Positions 1-7,842 of a stretch of 64,000 nt of DNA are shown in pieces. Below the pieces are notes generated by a model, which saw only the letters and a program-made list of their open reading frames with translations, had not been told where the DNA came from and ran no database searches. This DNA comes from Caulobacter sp. UNC279MFTsu5.1 (GTDB lineage Bacteria > Pseudomonadota > Alphaproteobacteria > Caulobacterales > Caulobacteraceae), in contig NZ_FORN01000018.1 in the NCBI RefSeq assembly GCF_900114015.1, positions 1 through 64,000 of the forward strand. Direction: 5' to 3'. The first letter of the stretch is position 1; every line of letters starts with the position of its first letter. The position numbers and the translations under genes are program-made.

Positions 1-100
1 GGGGGAGGTGGCCCGGAGGGCCGGAGGGGGTTTCACCCGCCGAGTCCGCAGACCCCCTCCGTCGCTCCGCGACACCTCCCCCAAAGGGGGAGGATCTTTA
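1..100. repeat. Intergenic inverted-repeat element, family A (cut by window edge)
   Basis: The window opens with a GGGGGAGGTGGCCCGGAGGG-type arm, and a CCTCC...CCTCCCCC arm follows at about 52-95. The same vocabulary, a CCTCCCCC/GGGGGAGG stem next to GGCCCTTCGGGCC-like or CGGAGCGAC-like words, recurs at 28853-28953 and 34764-34863. It lies between genes and ends at the 3' end of the minus-strand MAPEG gene. It is probably a dispersed palindromic repeat of this genome that may double as a transcript end. No protein reading is believable. Confidence 0.6.
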
Positions 101-514
101 TCCCAACAACCTCGCCAGTTCCCGCGCCACCATCCAGGCCAGCACCAGCGTCGCCGCCGCGAACGCGGTGAAGCGCAGCAGCACGATGTTGACGCTGATC
201 TGGATCAGGCTGTGCAGCACCCGCAGGCCCACGAACGCCCAGGCCAGCCGGACCGCCAGGGCGTCGCCATGGCCGGCGACCTGGATGGCCAGGGCGGCGG
301 CGTAGAAGATCGTCGGCTGCTCCATCAGGTGGTTGTAGTTGTCGGCCGCCTGGCGGGCGGGCGCGGGCAGGCCGTCCAGGCCGCCCGGAAAGGCCGCGTC
401 CTGCGGCTTGAGCCCGGCCCGGCTCATGGCCGGCAACCGCTGGATGTACATCCACAGCCAGATCACCAGCGACCAGGCTGTCAGCGCCATCACCGGCGCG
501 ATCAGAGTGTGCAT
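98..514 (-). CDS. MAPEG family membrane protein
   Basis: A 138-residue protein with about four hydrophobic helices: residues 5-22, two in the centre (around 70-110) and one near the C-terminus. A polar loop carries an AADNYNHLMEQP segment, which is typical of the MAPEG family (membrane-associated eicosanoid/glutathione metabolism proteins). The length fits bacterial MAPEG proteins of 130-150 residues. Bacterial members are small inner-membrane proteins that may bind glutathione or lipid substrates; the substrate here is unknown. It stands alone, separated from its neighbours by a repeat on one side and a large RTX-type gene on the other. The family call is fairly firm; function is inference. 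Confidence 0.8.
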   Translation of the reverse strand: MHTLIAPVMALTAWSLVIWLWMYIQRLPAMSRAGLKPQDAAFPGGLDGLPAPARQAADNYNHLMEQPTIFYAAALAIQVAGHGDALAVRLAWAFVGLRVLHSLIQISVNIVLLRFTAFAAATLVLAWMVARELARLLG

Positions 515-630
515 ATCAAAGTTCTCCCCCGGCCCCTCGCTGGGGCCTTGGCCGGGAGGTTAGGCGCCGAAAGACCGGAAGGCGAAGCCTGCCCTGACGG
601 CAAGCTCCGTCTTCCGGTTCTCGACCGAGG

Positions 631-2877
631 TCAGATCAGGAAGTAATCCCGGACCGCCGTATGCCAATCGGAACTGACCGAGCTGTCGATCAGCACGTTC
701 TGCGTGAAGCCATCGCCTGTGGAGTTCCACAGGGTGAACGTGCCGCCGTCGTGACGCCACAGCAGGTCGGCCTTGCCGTCGCCGTTGAAGTCGCCGACGC
801 TCTCCAGCGCCCAGTCGGTTCCAACACCGCCGTTGACATAGACGTTCTTGTCGAACCCGCTCGCCGTCGACGCCCATTCCGAGAAGACGCCGCTGTCATG
901 GCGCCAGATTAGGTCGTCCTTGCCGTCGCCGTTGAAGTCTCCGATGGCGGCGATCGTCCAGTCCGGCGTCACCGAGCCGTCCACCACGACGTTGGGCTGA
1001 AAGCCGGCGCCGCTCGAGCGCCACTCCGTGAACATGCCGTCGCTGTGACGCCAGATCAGGTCTTCCTTGCCGTCGCCGTTGAAGTCGCCGACGCCGGCCA
1101 GGGTCCAGCTGGGGTCAACCCCGTCCTGCAAATAGACATTTTTGTTGAAACCCACACCGTTGGATGTCCACTCCGTGAACATGCCGTCGCTGTGACGCCA
1201 GATCAGATCGGCCTTGCCGTCGCCGTTGAAGTCGCCGGTGGCCGCCAGCGCCCAGTCGAACGAGACGCCGTCGGTGATGGCGCCCGCTTCGAAGCCCGAT
1301 CCGGTGGAAGTCCAGACGTCGAGCGTTCCCCCGGCGTCGCGCCACAGGAGGTCGGCCTTGCCGTCGCCATTGAAGTCGGCGGCGGCGCCCAGTTGCCAGT
1401 TGTTGTTCTGGTCGCTCGTGATGAAGGTGTTCGCCGCCATGGTCGGCTGGCCGTGATCCAGCACGGTGGTCCAGGTGGTGAAGGTTCCAGCCATCTCGCG
1501 CCAAGCCAAGTCGCTCACCCCGTCACCGTTGAAGTCGGCGCTGAAGTTCGGACCAATCCCGGCCTTGGCCACGCCGGTCAGAGCCAGATTGACGCCGCCG
1601 TGGCCGTCGGCCGTGACGACGAGGTCGCCATGCGGAGCGTTGAGGAGCGTGAAGCTCTCCCCGGTGCCCAGGGTGATGGTCGAACCGTTGCGAACATAGG
1701 TGAACTGGGCGGGATCGACGTCGGTGATGTTGATGACGTCGCCGCGGGCGAAGTCGACGATCACATCGCCGGCCAGCTCGGCATGGGTGGCCGTGAAAAT
1801 GTCCGCCCCGGCCCCGCCGGTCAGCCTATCGCTTCCCGAACCGCCGACGAGGATGTCCGCCCCGGCTCCGCCATCGAGCGTGTCCGAGCCGCTTCCGCCC
1901 AGAAGGTGATCCCCGCCGGACCAGCCCAGCAGGATGTCGACGCCCTGCCCGCCGTCGAGCATGTCATCGCCGCCCGCACCTTGGATCATGTCGCGCCCGA
2001 TGCCGCCGTAGATGGTGTCCGCCGAGACCGCGCCGATCGCGAAGTCGTTGCCGTCACCCAGGTCGACGCTGCCTACGAACACACCGCCACGCAGGTCGAC
2101 CGTGTCGCCGCCCGCGCCCATCAACACGTCGCCCCGGATGGTTCCGTAGTTCTTGAGAATGTCGGCGCCGAGGTCGAGGAAGATCTGACCGTTGATCGTG
2201 CCGTAGTTGGCGACGTAGTCGACCACCTCCTGGGGCGGAGAATAGCCGCCACTGTTGGAATAGATCGCCACGTCGGCGGTGATGACGCCCCAATTGACGA
2301 TATTGGGCGCCGTCGGCGCGCCCGAGGCTAGGCCGCTCAGCACCAGACCGTAAGAGACGCCGCTGTCCGACACGGCCGTGATCGAGCCGCGGTTCTGGAA
2401 ACCGCCGCCGTCGAGCCGATCGATGTAGACGCCGCGCGCGTAGCCTGAACCGGCGTGGACGTCGATCGTCCCGGTGTTGCTCAGCGTCGTGCCGTTGACG
2501 AACTGCAGCCCGGTGGCGCTGTCCGTCCCGGAGACCAATATCCGACCCTGGTTGTCAAACTTCTGCCCCGGAGACCAGGACAGCATGCCGTAAGCGTTGA
2601 CACCGGAAACCTCGATGGATCCAGTGTTCAGCACCGCGGCGCACCACTGACCCGAGTAAATGCCGTAGGCGGTGCTGGTTCCTTCGACTTGGATCTTGCC
2701 GGCGTTCAGTATGAGGCCGCTGGAGACGTACGAATTAATCCCCATCGTGGTGGAGGTGATCGTACCGTTATTCTCGAGCCTCATGGCTCCGCCGAAGTTG
2801 TAGAGATAAAACGCTGGCTCTCCACTATAGACTTCATCGTTTTCGATGATGAAATCATTCGCCAACTGAATCGTCAT
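631..2877 (-). CDS. Large mosaic RTX / FG-GAP repeat surface or secreted protein
   Basis: A 748-residue protein with three repeat zones. Residues about 30-250 hold degenerate units of roughly 20 residues built on N-x-G-x-I (NNGTI, NAGKI, NTGSI, NQGRI, NTGTI, NRGSI), a pattern suggesting a parallel beta-helix. Residues about 280-365 hold RTX-type calcium-binding nonapeptides (GGxGxDxLxGG), then a VDFARGDVI-like segment as in type I secretion substrates. Residues about 445-748 hold six DFNGDGKxDLxWR units (FG-GAP/VCBS, 49-residue period), predicted to fold as a propeller or stack of calcium-binding blades. There is no N-terminal signal peptide, which fits export by a type I system; none is encoded nearby. 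The role, perhaps adhesion or carbohydrate binding, is inference. Confidence 0.8.
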   Translation of the reverse strand: MTIQLANDFIIENDEVYSGEPAFYLYNFGGAMRLENNGTITSTTMGINSYVSSGLILNAGKIQVEGTSTAYGIYSGQWCAAVLNTGSIEVSGVNAYGMLSWSPGQKFDNQGRILVSGTDSATGLQFVNGTTLSNTGTIDVHAGSGYARGVYIDRLDGGGFQNRGSITAVSDSGVSYGLVLSGLASGAPTAPNIVNWGVITADVAIYSNSGGYSPPQEVVDYVANYGTINGQIFLDLGADILKNYGTIRGDVLMGAGGDTVDLRGGVFVGSVDLGDGNDFAIGAVSADTIYGGIGRDMIQGAGGDDMLDGGQGVDILLGWSGGDHLLGGSGSDTLDGGAGADILVGGSGSDRLTGGAGADIFTATHAELAGDVIVDFARGDVINITDVDPAQFTYVRNGSTITLGTGESFTLLNAPHGDLVVTADGHGGVNLALTGVAKAGIGPNFSADFNGDGVSDLAWREMAGTFTTWTTVLDHGQPTMAANTFITSDQNNNWQLGAAADFNGDGKADLLWRDAGGTLDVWTSTGSGFEAGAITDGVSFDWALAATGDFNGDGKADLIWRHSDGMFTEWTSNGVGFNKNVYLQDGVDPSWTLAGVGDFNGDGKEDLIWRHSDGMFTEWRSSGAGFQPNVVVDGSVTPDWTIAAIGDFNGDGKDDLIWRHDSGVFSEWASTASGFDKNVYVNGGVGTDWALESVGDFNGDGKADLLWRHDGGTFTLWNSTGDGFTQNVLIDSSVSSDWHTAVRDYFLI
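760..1535. repeat. Tandem 147-bp repeats encoding FG-GAP units
   Basis: Six tandem units inside the RTX/FG-GAP gene share the word CCGTCGCCGTTGAAGTC or close variants. The anchor word GCCGTTGAAG or a variant recurs near 781, 928, 1075, 1222, 1366 and 1525, so the period is 147 bp in the first four units, then 144 and 159. This is 49 codons per unit. The near-identity at DNA level suggests recent duplication or gene conversion, making this a plausible place for length variation between strains. Confidence 0.75.
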
Positions 2878-2960
2878 TTAAACCCCCGAAAAACAACTTT
2901 TGGACGAATATCCGGCCCCGGCGCCGCTGTCCAGTCATTGTACGGGTCGGCGCCCGGACC

Positions 2961-3809
2961 CTACACCCGGTCCCGGAACGGATCGGCCGGATAGACGCCC
3001 AGCACCTCGAACTTCTCGGAGAAGAACTTCAGCTCGTCGAAGGCCAGGGCCAGGGGGCGGTCCTCAGGGCGGCCGTCGACCTCGGCGTAGAAGAAGGTGG
3101 CGGTGAAGGCCCCGCCCTCCATGTAGCTTTCCAGCTTGGTCATGTTGACGCCGTTGGTCGCGAAGCCGCCCAGGGCCTTGTAGAGGGCGGCCGGCAGGTT
3201 GCGGACCTTGAACACGAAGCTGGTCACGCAGCGGTGGGTGAACGGCGGCGGCTCCGGCTTCTTCTCGGCCGTCATCACCAGGAAGCGGGTGGTGTTGTTG
3301 CGCTCGTCCTCGATGTCGCGGGCCAGGATGTCCAGGCCGTAAATCTCGGCGGCCAGGGCCGGGGCGACGGCGGCGCGAGTCGGATCGGGCTTCAGGGCCA
3401 GGGCCTTGGCGGCGCCCGCCGTATCGCCGGCGCTCTCGTGGGCCAGGCCCAGCTTCTTGAGGCTGTGGCGGCACTGGCTCAGGGCGATCGGCATCGAGCA
3501 GGCGATCTTCACCGTCTCCAGCGTCACGCCCTTGTTGGCCATCAGCTGGAAGCGGATCGGCTTGAAGCGCTCGCCGACGATCTTCAGGCCCGAGGCCGGC
3601 AGCAGATGGTGGACGTCGGCCACCCGGCCGGCGATCGAGTTCTCGATCGGGATCATGCCCAGCTGGCAGGCGCCGGTCTTGATGGCCTCGAACGCCTCCT
3701 CGAAGGTGGCGCAGGGCACGGCCTCGTAGTCGGGGAAATAGGTGCGGCAAGCCTCGTGGCTGTTGGCGCCGGGCTCGCCCTGGAAGGCGATCTTCTTGAG
3801 GATGCTCAT
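2961..3809 (-). CDS. pheA: Prephenate dehydratase
   Basis: A monofunctional enzyme of 282 residues that converts prephenate to phenylpyruvate in phenylalanine synthesis, in the cytoplasm. The N-terminal part begins IAFQGEPGANSHEA and contains the PIENS motif and the catalytic NNTTRFLV (TRF) motif near residue 175. The C-terminal ACT domain (about 195-275) has a LESYMEGG segment, the equivalent of the phenylalanine-binding ESRP motif, so feedback inhibition is expected. Length matches stand-alone prephenate dehydratases, and there is no chorismate mutase domain. Its ATG overlaps the kdsB stop codon (ATGA), so the two genes are translationally coupled. The pairing with kdsB brings together two unrelated pathways. 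Confidence 0.95.
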   Translation of the reverse strand: MSILKKIAFQGEPGANSHEACRTYFPDYEAVPCATFEEAFEAIKTGACQLGMIPIENSIAGRVADVHHLLPASGLKIVGERFKPIRFQLMANKGVTLETVKIACSMPIALSQCRHSLKKLGLAHESAGDTAGAAKALALKPDPTRAAVAPALAAEIYGLDILARDIEDERNNTTRFLVMTAEKKPEPPPFTHRCVTSFVFKVRNLPAALYKALGGFATNGVNMTKLESYMEGGAFTATFFYAEVDGRPEDRPLALAFDELKFFSEKFEVLGVYPADPFRDRV

Positions 3810-4543
3810 GCGTGTTTCCCGGCGTAGGCGCGCGCCGCTTCTAGGTCCGAAGGATTGTCGACGGAGATCGGGGCCTCGGCGGCCACGGCGGCGCGTAGGG
3901 ACAGGCCCAGTTCCATGGCCCGCAGCTGCTCCAGCTTTTCGCGCTTCTCCAGCGGCGAGGGCGGGGCGGCGTTGAAGGCTTCGAGGGCGGCGCGGCGATA
4001 GCCGTAGATGCCGATGTGGCGCCAGACCGGCCCTTCGCCATAGAGGGTGGAGCGGGTGAAATAGAGCGCCCGGCCCGACAGGCCGTTCTGCTCCATGGCC
4101 AGCACGGCCTTGACCACGTCGGGGTTGGACCGGTCGGCCGGCGAGGCCTCCGGCGCGACGACGGTGGCGATGTCGCAGCCGGGATGGGCGCTCAGCAGGT
4201 CGGCGCAGGCGCTCAGCACCGACGGCTGCACGAACGGCATGTCGCCCTGCAGGTTGATGACCACGTCGTGGCGGCGCTCGGGGTCCAGCGCCTCGAGGGC
4301 GGCCAGGATGCGGTCCGAGCCCGAGGGCAGGGCCGGGTCGGTCAGCACCGCCTGGCCGCCGGCCTGCCTGACCGCGTGGACGATGGCGATGTCGCCGGCC
4401 GCCACCGCCACCGGACCGATTCCCGCCGCCTGGGCCTGGCGCAGCACGCGCACGATCATCGACACGCCGCCGATGTCGGCCAAGGGCTTGTCCGGCAGGC
4501 GGGTGGCGGCCATGCGGGCCGGAATGACGACGATGGGGTTCAT
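3806..4543 (-). CDS. kdsB: 3-deoxy-manno-octulosonate cytidylyltransferase
   Basis: A 245-residue CMP-KDO synthetase that activates KDO with CTP for lipopolysaccharide inner-core synthesis in the cytoplasm. The N-terminus has the nucleotide-binding signature IPARMAATRLPDKPL, followed by QGDMPF (family QGDEP), where D is the expected metal ligand, and a GIYGYRR segment typical of the family. Length agrees with KdsB (about 245-250). First gene of a two-gene minus-strand operon with pheA (ATGA overlap) and divergent from the cytochrome gene, with a 158-base region between that should hold both promoters. The M in QGDMP replaces the usual E, a small deviation worth noting. Confidence 0.95.
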   Translation of the reverse strand: MNPIVVIPARMAATRLPDKPLADIGGVSMIVRVLRQAQAAGIGPVAVAAGDIAIVHAVRQAGGQAVLTDPALPSGSDRILAALEALDPERRHDVVINLQGDMPFVQPSVLSACADLLSAHPGCDIATVVAPEASPADRSNPDVVKAVLAMEQNGLSGRALYFTRSTLYGEGPVWRHIGIYGYRRAALEAFNAAPPSPLEKREKLEQLRAMELGLSLRAAVAAEAPISVDNPSDLEAARAYAGKHA

Positions 4544-4701
4544 GTAAGGCCGTTGCGGGTCAAAACCGTTGCTGCCCGGTTGCGCCTCGGGCGGTAGCGT
4601 GTAAGAGACGCGAGCGCAACATGGAGCGCGCGGGGGAAACCTCCGGGCGCGGATTTCGGGCCTGTCGTCAGACGGCCCCCAAGAGGCTGGTAAGGCTTTA
4701 G

Positions 4702-5349
4702 ATGAGCGACCTGACGTTCAACAAGATCGCTGGCGGCGTGCTGCTGACCGGCCTGATCATTTTCGGTCTGCGGGAAGCGTCGGACATCGTTTTCGCCAAG
4801 CACGAGCTTGAAAAGCCCGGCTACGAGATCGCGGTCGCCGAAGAGGCGGGCGAAGGCGGCGCGGCCGCCGAGGTCGCGCCCGACTGGGGCAGCGTCCTGA
4901 CCCCGGCCAATGTCGCCGCAGGCCAGGCGGTCAGCGCCAAGTGCGCCTCGTGCCACAACTTCACGCCCGAGAATCACACCGGTCCAGGCCTGTTCGGCGT
5001 GGTCGGCCGCAAGCCCGGCACCCACCCCGGCTTCGCCTATTCGGCGGCCATGGTCGATTTCGGTTCGAAGAACCCGGTCTGGGACTACGACCACCTCGAC
5101 ACCTTCCTGAAGGCGCCGGGCAAGGACGTCTCGGGCACCAAGATGACGTTCGTCGGCCTGAAGAAGCAGGAAGATCGGATCGCCATGATCGCTTACCTGC
5201 ACAGCCTGGGCTCCAGCCTGCCGATCCCGGCCCCTAAGCCCGCCGGCGCGGCTCCGGCCGCTGCTGGCGCGCCCGCCGCTCCGGCCGCCGCCGGAACGCC
5301 CGCCGCGACCGCTCCGGCCACCCCGGCCCCAGCCGCCGCCAAGTCCTGA
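4702..5349 (+). CDS. Membrane-anchored class I cytochrome c
   Basis: A 215-residue protein with an N-terminal anchor (about residues 8-24) and a periplasmic cytochrome c domain. The heme-binding motif is CASCH near residue 80, followed by NHTGPGLFGV, and the axial methionine probably lies in TKMTFVG near residue 150. The layout resembles the mitochondrial-type, membrane-bound cytochrome c552/CycM family that carries electrons from the bc1 complex to terminal oxidases. The last 45 or so residues are an Ala/Pro-rich low-complexity tail, longer than usual. A strong terminator follows immediately at 5373-5408, so the gene is probably monocistronic. The start lies just after a purine-rich stretch and before the membrane helix. 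Confidence 0.92.
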   Translation: MSDLTFNKIAGGVLLTGLIIFGLREASDIVFAKHELEKPGYEIAVAEEAGEGGAAAEVAPDWGSVLTPANVAAGQAVSAKCASCHNFTPENHTGPGLFGVVGRKPGTHPGFAYSAAMVDFGSKNPVWDYDHLDTFLKAPGKDVSGTKMTFVGLKKQEDRIAMIAYLHSLGSSLPIPAPKPAGAAPAAAGAPAAPAAAGTPAATAPATPAPAAAKS

Positions 5350-5372
5350 TCGTCTTCAGGTCCAAAAGAATC

Positions 5373-5408
5373 AAAGGCCGCGAAGTTCGCTTCGCGGCCT
5401 TTTCTTTT
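5373..5408 (+). terminator. Rho-independent terminator of the cytochrome c gene
   Basis: A 12-bp perfect stem (AAAGGCCGCGAA / TTCGCGGCCTTT, arms 5373-5384 and 5391-5402) with a six-base loop, followed by TTTCTTTT. It begins 24 bases after the cytochrome stop codon. The A-rich 5' flank makes it potentially bidirectional, but there is no minus-strand gene to terminate here. Confidence 0.92.
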
Positions 5409-5528
5409 GCCGCCTTTCAAGGCGCCCCAGGCGGCGTGAAGCCGCCTGCAGCAAAGCTGGCCTTGCGGTCTTTTCCCATTCCGTGAGTAGAGTATCGAAC
5501 CGCACCGTTTCACCGGAACCGTTCGACC

Positions 5529-6053
5529 ATGACGTCTCGCCTGCTGGCCGCCTCTTTCGCCGCGCTGCTGATCGCCGCCCCTGTTTCCGCGCTTCCTGGC
5601 TCGGCCTTCGCCGCCAAGGCGCCGACCGTGGCCCTCAAGTCGCTGGCCGACCTGCCGACCCCGCCCTATCCCTATGACGAGAAGGCCGACGCCGAGGCCG
5701 ACGTCGCCGCGGCCCTCAAGCGAGCGAAGAAGGCCCACAAGCTGACCCTGATCGATTTCGGCGGCAATTGGTGCGGCGACTGCCGGGTCTTCGCCGGCGT
5801 CATCGAGCAGCCCGACGTCAAGGCCTGGGTCGACAAGCACTACGAGGTCGTGACGGTGAACGTCGGCCGCTACGACAAGAACATGCAGATCCCGGCCCGA
5901 TACGGGCTGGACAAGCTGAAGGGCGTGCCCAGCTTCCTGGTGGTCGACGCCAAGGGCAAGCTGGTCAATGACGGCGCCTTCTTCGCCCTGACCGACGCTC
6001 GCCACATGACGCCGCAGTCGATCGTCGACTGGCTGGCGCAGTGGCCGAAGTGA
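5529..6053 (+). CDS. Secreted thioredoxin-family protein (WCGDC)
   Basis: A 174-residue protein with a signal peptide (residues 1-28, ending SAFAA) and a thioredoxin fold. The redox motif is WCGDC near residue 82, preceded by IDFGGN, and the conserved cis-proline is in GVPSF near residue 141. The WCxDC form is typical of thioredoxin_7/DsbD-C-terminal-like periplasmic proteins rather than of bulk cytoplasmic thioredoxin. It probably acts as a periplasmic thiol reductant, perhaps in cytochrome c maturation given the upstream cytochrome gene; that link is inference only. A terminator separates it from the cytochrome gene, so it has its own promoter in 5410-5528. Confidence 0.9.
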   Translation: MTSRLLAASFAALLIAAPVSALPGSAFAAKAPTVALKSLADLPTPPYPYDEKADAEADVAAALKRAKKAHKLTLIDFGGNWCGDCRVFAGVIEQPDVKAWVDKHYEVVTVNVGRYDKNMQIPARYGLDKLKGVPSFLVVDAKGKLVNDGAFFALTDARHMTPQSIVDWLAQWPK

Positions 6054-6105
6054 GTTAAGCCAAGTTCGGCATTTGGCTTATGCGAAATGCTTGCGCTCTT
6101 TTTTG

Positions 6106-6133
6106 ATCTCGCGCGCAAAATCTCGCGCGCAAA
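6106..6133. repeat. Two tandem 14-bp direct repeats
   Basis: The word ATCTCGCGCGCAAA occurs twice back to back (6106-6119 and 6120-6133), just after the thioredoxin-like gene and at the edge of the low-GC gene at 6175-6951. It could be a scar of insertion at the boundary of acquired DNA, a protein-binding site or chance. No gene covers it. Confidence 0.6.
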
Positions 6134-6174
6134 TAAGTAGGCGCATGCGGAGAGATATGAATGGCAATGACGAT

Positions 6175-6951
6175 CTAGATGTCGGGACTGAGACCAACAG
6201 GAAAGGCGCTGGGCACCATCTCGGTTAGATCATTGAAGAACATAATGAAGAGCGCTGCGCTAATATTGAGATAGCCAAGGTGCCCTATCTCCTCCTCACT
6301 GAGCCCGAACCCGTGACGGAATTCCAACCGACCAAGGGACCGGTTGAGCTTTAGCGCGGAACCCCCGGAAAGGAAGTTCGGATGCGCAAAGTCGCTCAGC
6401 CAAGCGTAGCAATCCGCAAGCATACCTTGCCCGGACGAACCAGCTTTGCGCTCGAAATAGCGGTCCGCTTTCTCAATAGCCGTCATAATATTCACAGGAT
6501 CAGGCTTTTCTTTGAACATCACATGCTTCACCCCCATTAGGGCGTGGGCGATATCGAAGATGACCCTTTCGAACGGGACACTTCCGTTCATAAACGCACG
6601 AATACGATCACAGAGGTAACCCATTATGGCCGTCGACTCGATATGTCCTCGAATGAGGAGAGTCAGGCCGTAGATGTTCTCTTCGGCGATCATCGACCCC
6701 GCCGAAACCAGCAACCGCTCGGCACGATGCAGATGAACCTGCTGCAAGACCTGAACATTCGCAGCCGCGCGCGCGACCTCGCTCATGGTTTCTGGATTTG
6801 AGTATTCAACGAAATCGCGGCGGCATTTCAGCAACTGCGAATAGAAACCCTCAAGAGAGTCGATAAGCTCCAATTTACCGAGCGCTTCAAATTTCTTCCG
6901 GACGGTCGGGCTAAAACAGATTTGTGATGAGCTCGGCCCGATATTCGTCAT
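6175..6951 (-). CDS. Orphan hypothetical protein, probably acquired
   Basis: A 258-residue, mainly helical cytoplasmic protein that I do not recognise. Visible features are a helical N-terminal half, an HIESTAIMGYLCDRIRAF segment around residue 105, a YAWLSDFAHPN segment near 190 with conserved-looking His/Asn, and hydrophobic helices at the C-terminus. The HIES...AHPN pattern resembles DUF5677-like proteins of variable genome regions, but this is only an impression. Codon use is far less GC-biased than in the flanking genes, with many A/T third positions, and a tandem repeat lies at its downstream edge; both fit horizontal transfer. It occupies the gap between two housekeeping-type blocks. 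Confidence 0.75.
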   Translation of the reverse strand: MTNIGPSSSQICFSPTVRKKFEALGKLELIDSLEGFYSQLLKCRRDFVEYSNPETMSEVARAAANVQVLQQVHLHRAERLLVSAGSMIAEENIYGLTLLIRGHIESTAIMGYLCDRIRAFMNGSVPFERVIFDIAHALMGVKHVMFKEKPDPVNIMTAIEKADRYFERKAGSSGQGMLADCYAWLSDFAHPNFLSGGSALKLNRSLGRLEFRHGFGLSEEEIGHLGYLNISAALFIMFFNDLTEMVPSAFPVGLSPDI

Positions 6952-6993
6952 CTGCGATCATTCTTTCTGAGTGTGCCTCGGGAACGACGGTAT

Positions 6994-7842
6994 TTAAAAC
7001 GGCCTCCGCCACCCCGTCGGCGTCCCGCCGCCGGCCGCCTCGATCCGGGCGATCGCCCCGGCCAGGGGCTCGACGGCCACGGCCATGTGGTGGGCGTTGG
7101 CGTGCAGGAGGGTGTCGGGGTCCAGCAGAAGGGCCACGTGGCCCTTCCAGAACACCAGGTCGCCGCGCCGGCGGTCCTCGGCCGCGATCGGCGCGAAGAA
7201 GGCCAGCTGCATGTCGGTGTCGCGCGGGACCGCCCTGCCGCAAGCCGCCAGGGCCTGCTGCACCAGGCCCGAGCAGTCCAGCCCCAGCGATTCGCGACCG
7301 CCCCACTGGTAGGGCGCGCCGAGATAGCCCTCCGCCACCGCCATATAGTCCGTCAGGGCCTTGCCGATCGGGGCCAGGTGGGCGGCGACGAACCAGCCCG
7401 TCCCTTCGCCCTTGGCGAACCGGCCCTCGGTCGCCTCGATGGCGGTCAGGGCGTTCAGCGAATAGAGGCCGACCGGCCGCGACTTGATGTCCGGCTCGGC
7501 GAAGGCGTAGGTGCGCGGCACGGCGACCTGGTGGGTGGCCGGCGCCCCAAGCGCGGCCAGGTCGTCCTCGGCGACGAAGCCGACATAGCCGTCGCGCGCC
7601 GCCTGGCCCCAGGCGAAGCCGTCCTTGACCTCCAGCACCCGGAACAGCTCGCCGAACAGCAGCTGGTCCCACTGCTCGGCCATCGGATGGGCGGCCTTGC
7701 GCAGGGCGGTGGTCGGGACGGCGACCTGGCGCAGGGTCGGGGCCGCGTAGCGCTCGGCGGCGACCAGGCCCTGCAGGTCCAGGTCGGCCAGGTCGGGGCG
7801 AGCCAGCGTCACCCTCGGGTCATTGGGGCGCGGATCGCTCAT
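6994..7842 (-). CDS. NlpC/P60 family peptidoglycan endopeptidase with SH3-like domains
   Basis: A 282-residue protein. The N-terminal half (about 25-150) looks like bacterial SH3 domains (LLFGELFRVLEVKDGFAWGQ), and the C-terminal domain (about 165-282) is NlpC/P60. The catalytic cysteine lies in LGLDCSGLVQ near residue 205, the histidine in WKGHVALLL near 247, and the third residue probably in HANAHH. Such enzymes cleave gamma-D-Glu-diaminopimelate bonds in peptidoglycan. I chose the ATG at 7842 because it forms an ATGA overlap with the M17 peptidase stop codon; a longer open frame runs upstream through that gene but has no support. No signal peptide is visible, so it may act in the cytoplasm on recycled muropeptides. 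Confidence 0.9.
   Translation of the reverse strand: MSDPRPNDPRVTLARPDLADLDLQGLVAAERYAAPTLRQVAVPTTALRKAAHPMAEQWDQLLFGELFRVLEVKDGFAWGQAARDGYVGFVAEDDLAALGAPATHQVAVPRTYAFAEPDIKSRPVGLYSLNALTAIEATEGRFAKGEGTGWFVAAHLAPIGKALTDYMAVAEGYLGAPYQWGGRESLGLDCSGLVQQALAACGRAVPRDTDMQLAFFAPIAAEDRRRGDLVFWKGHVALLLDPDTLLHANAHHMAVAVEPLAGAIARIEAAGGGTPTGWRRPF

Noticed and set aside
574..618. Possible terminator of the RTX/FG-GAP gene (ACCGGAAG / CTTCCGGT)
   Set aside because: The arms are 29 bases apart with imperfect inner pairing and there is no U-tract.
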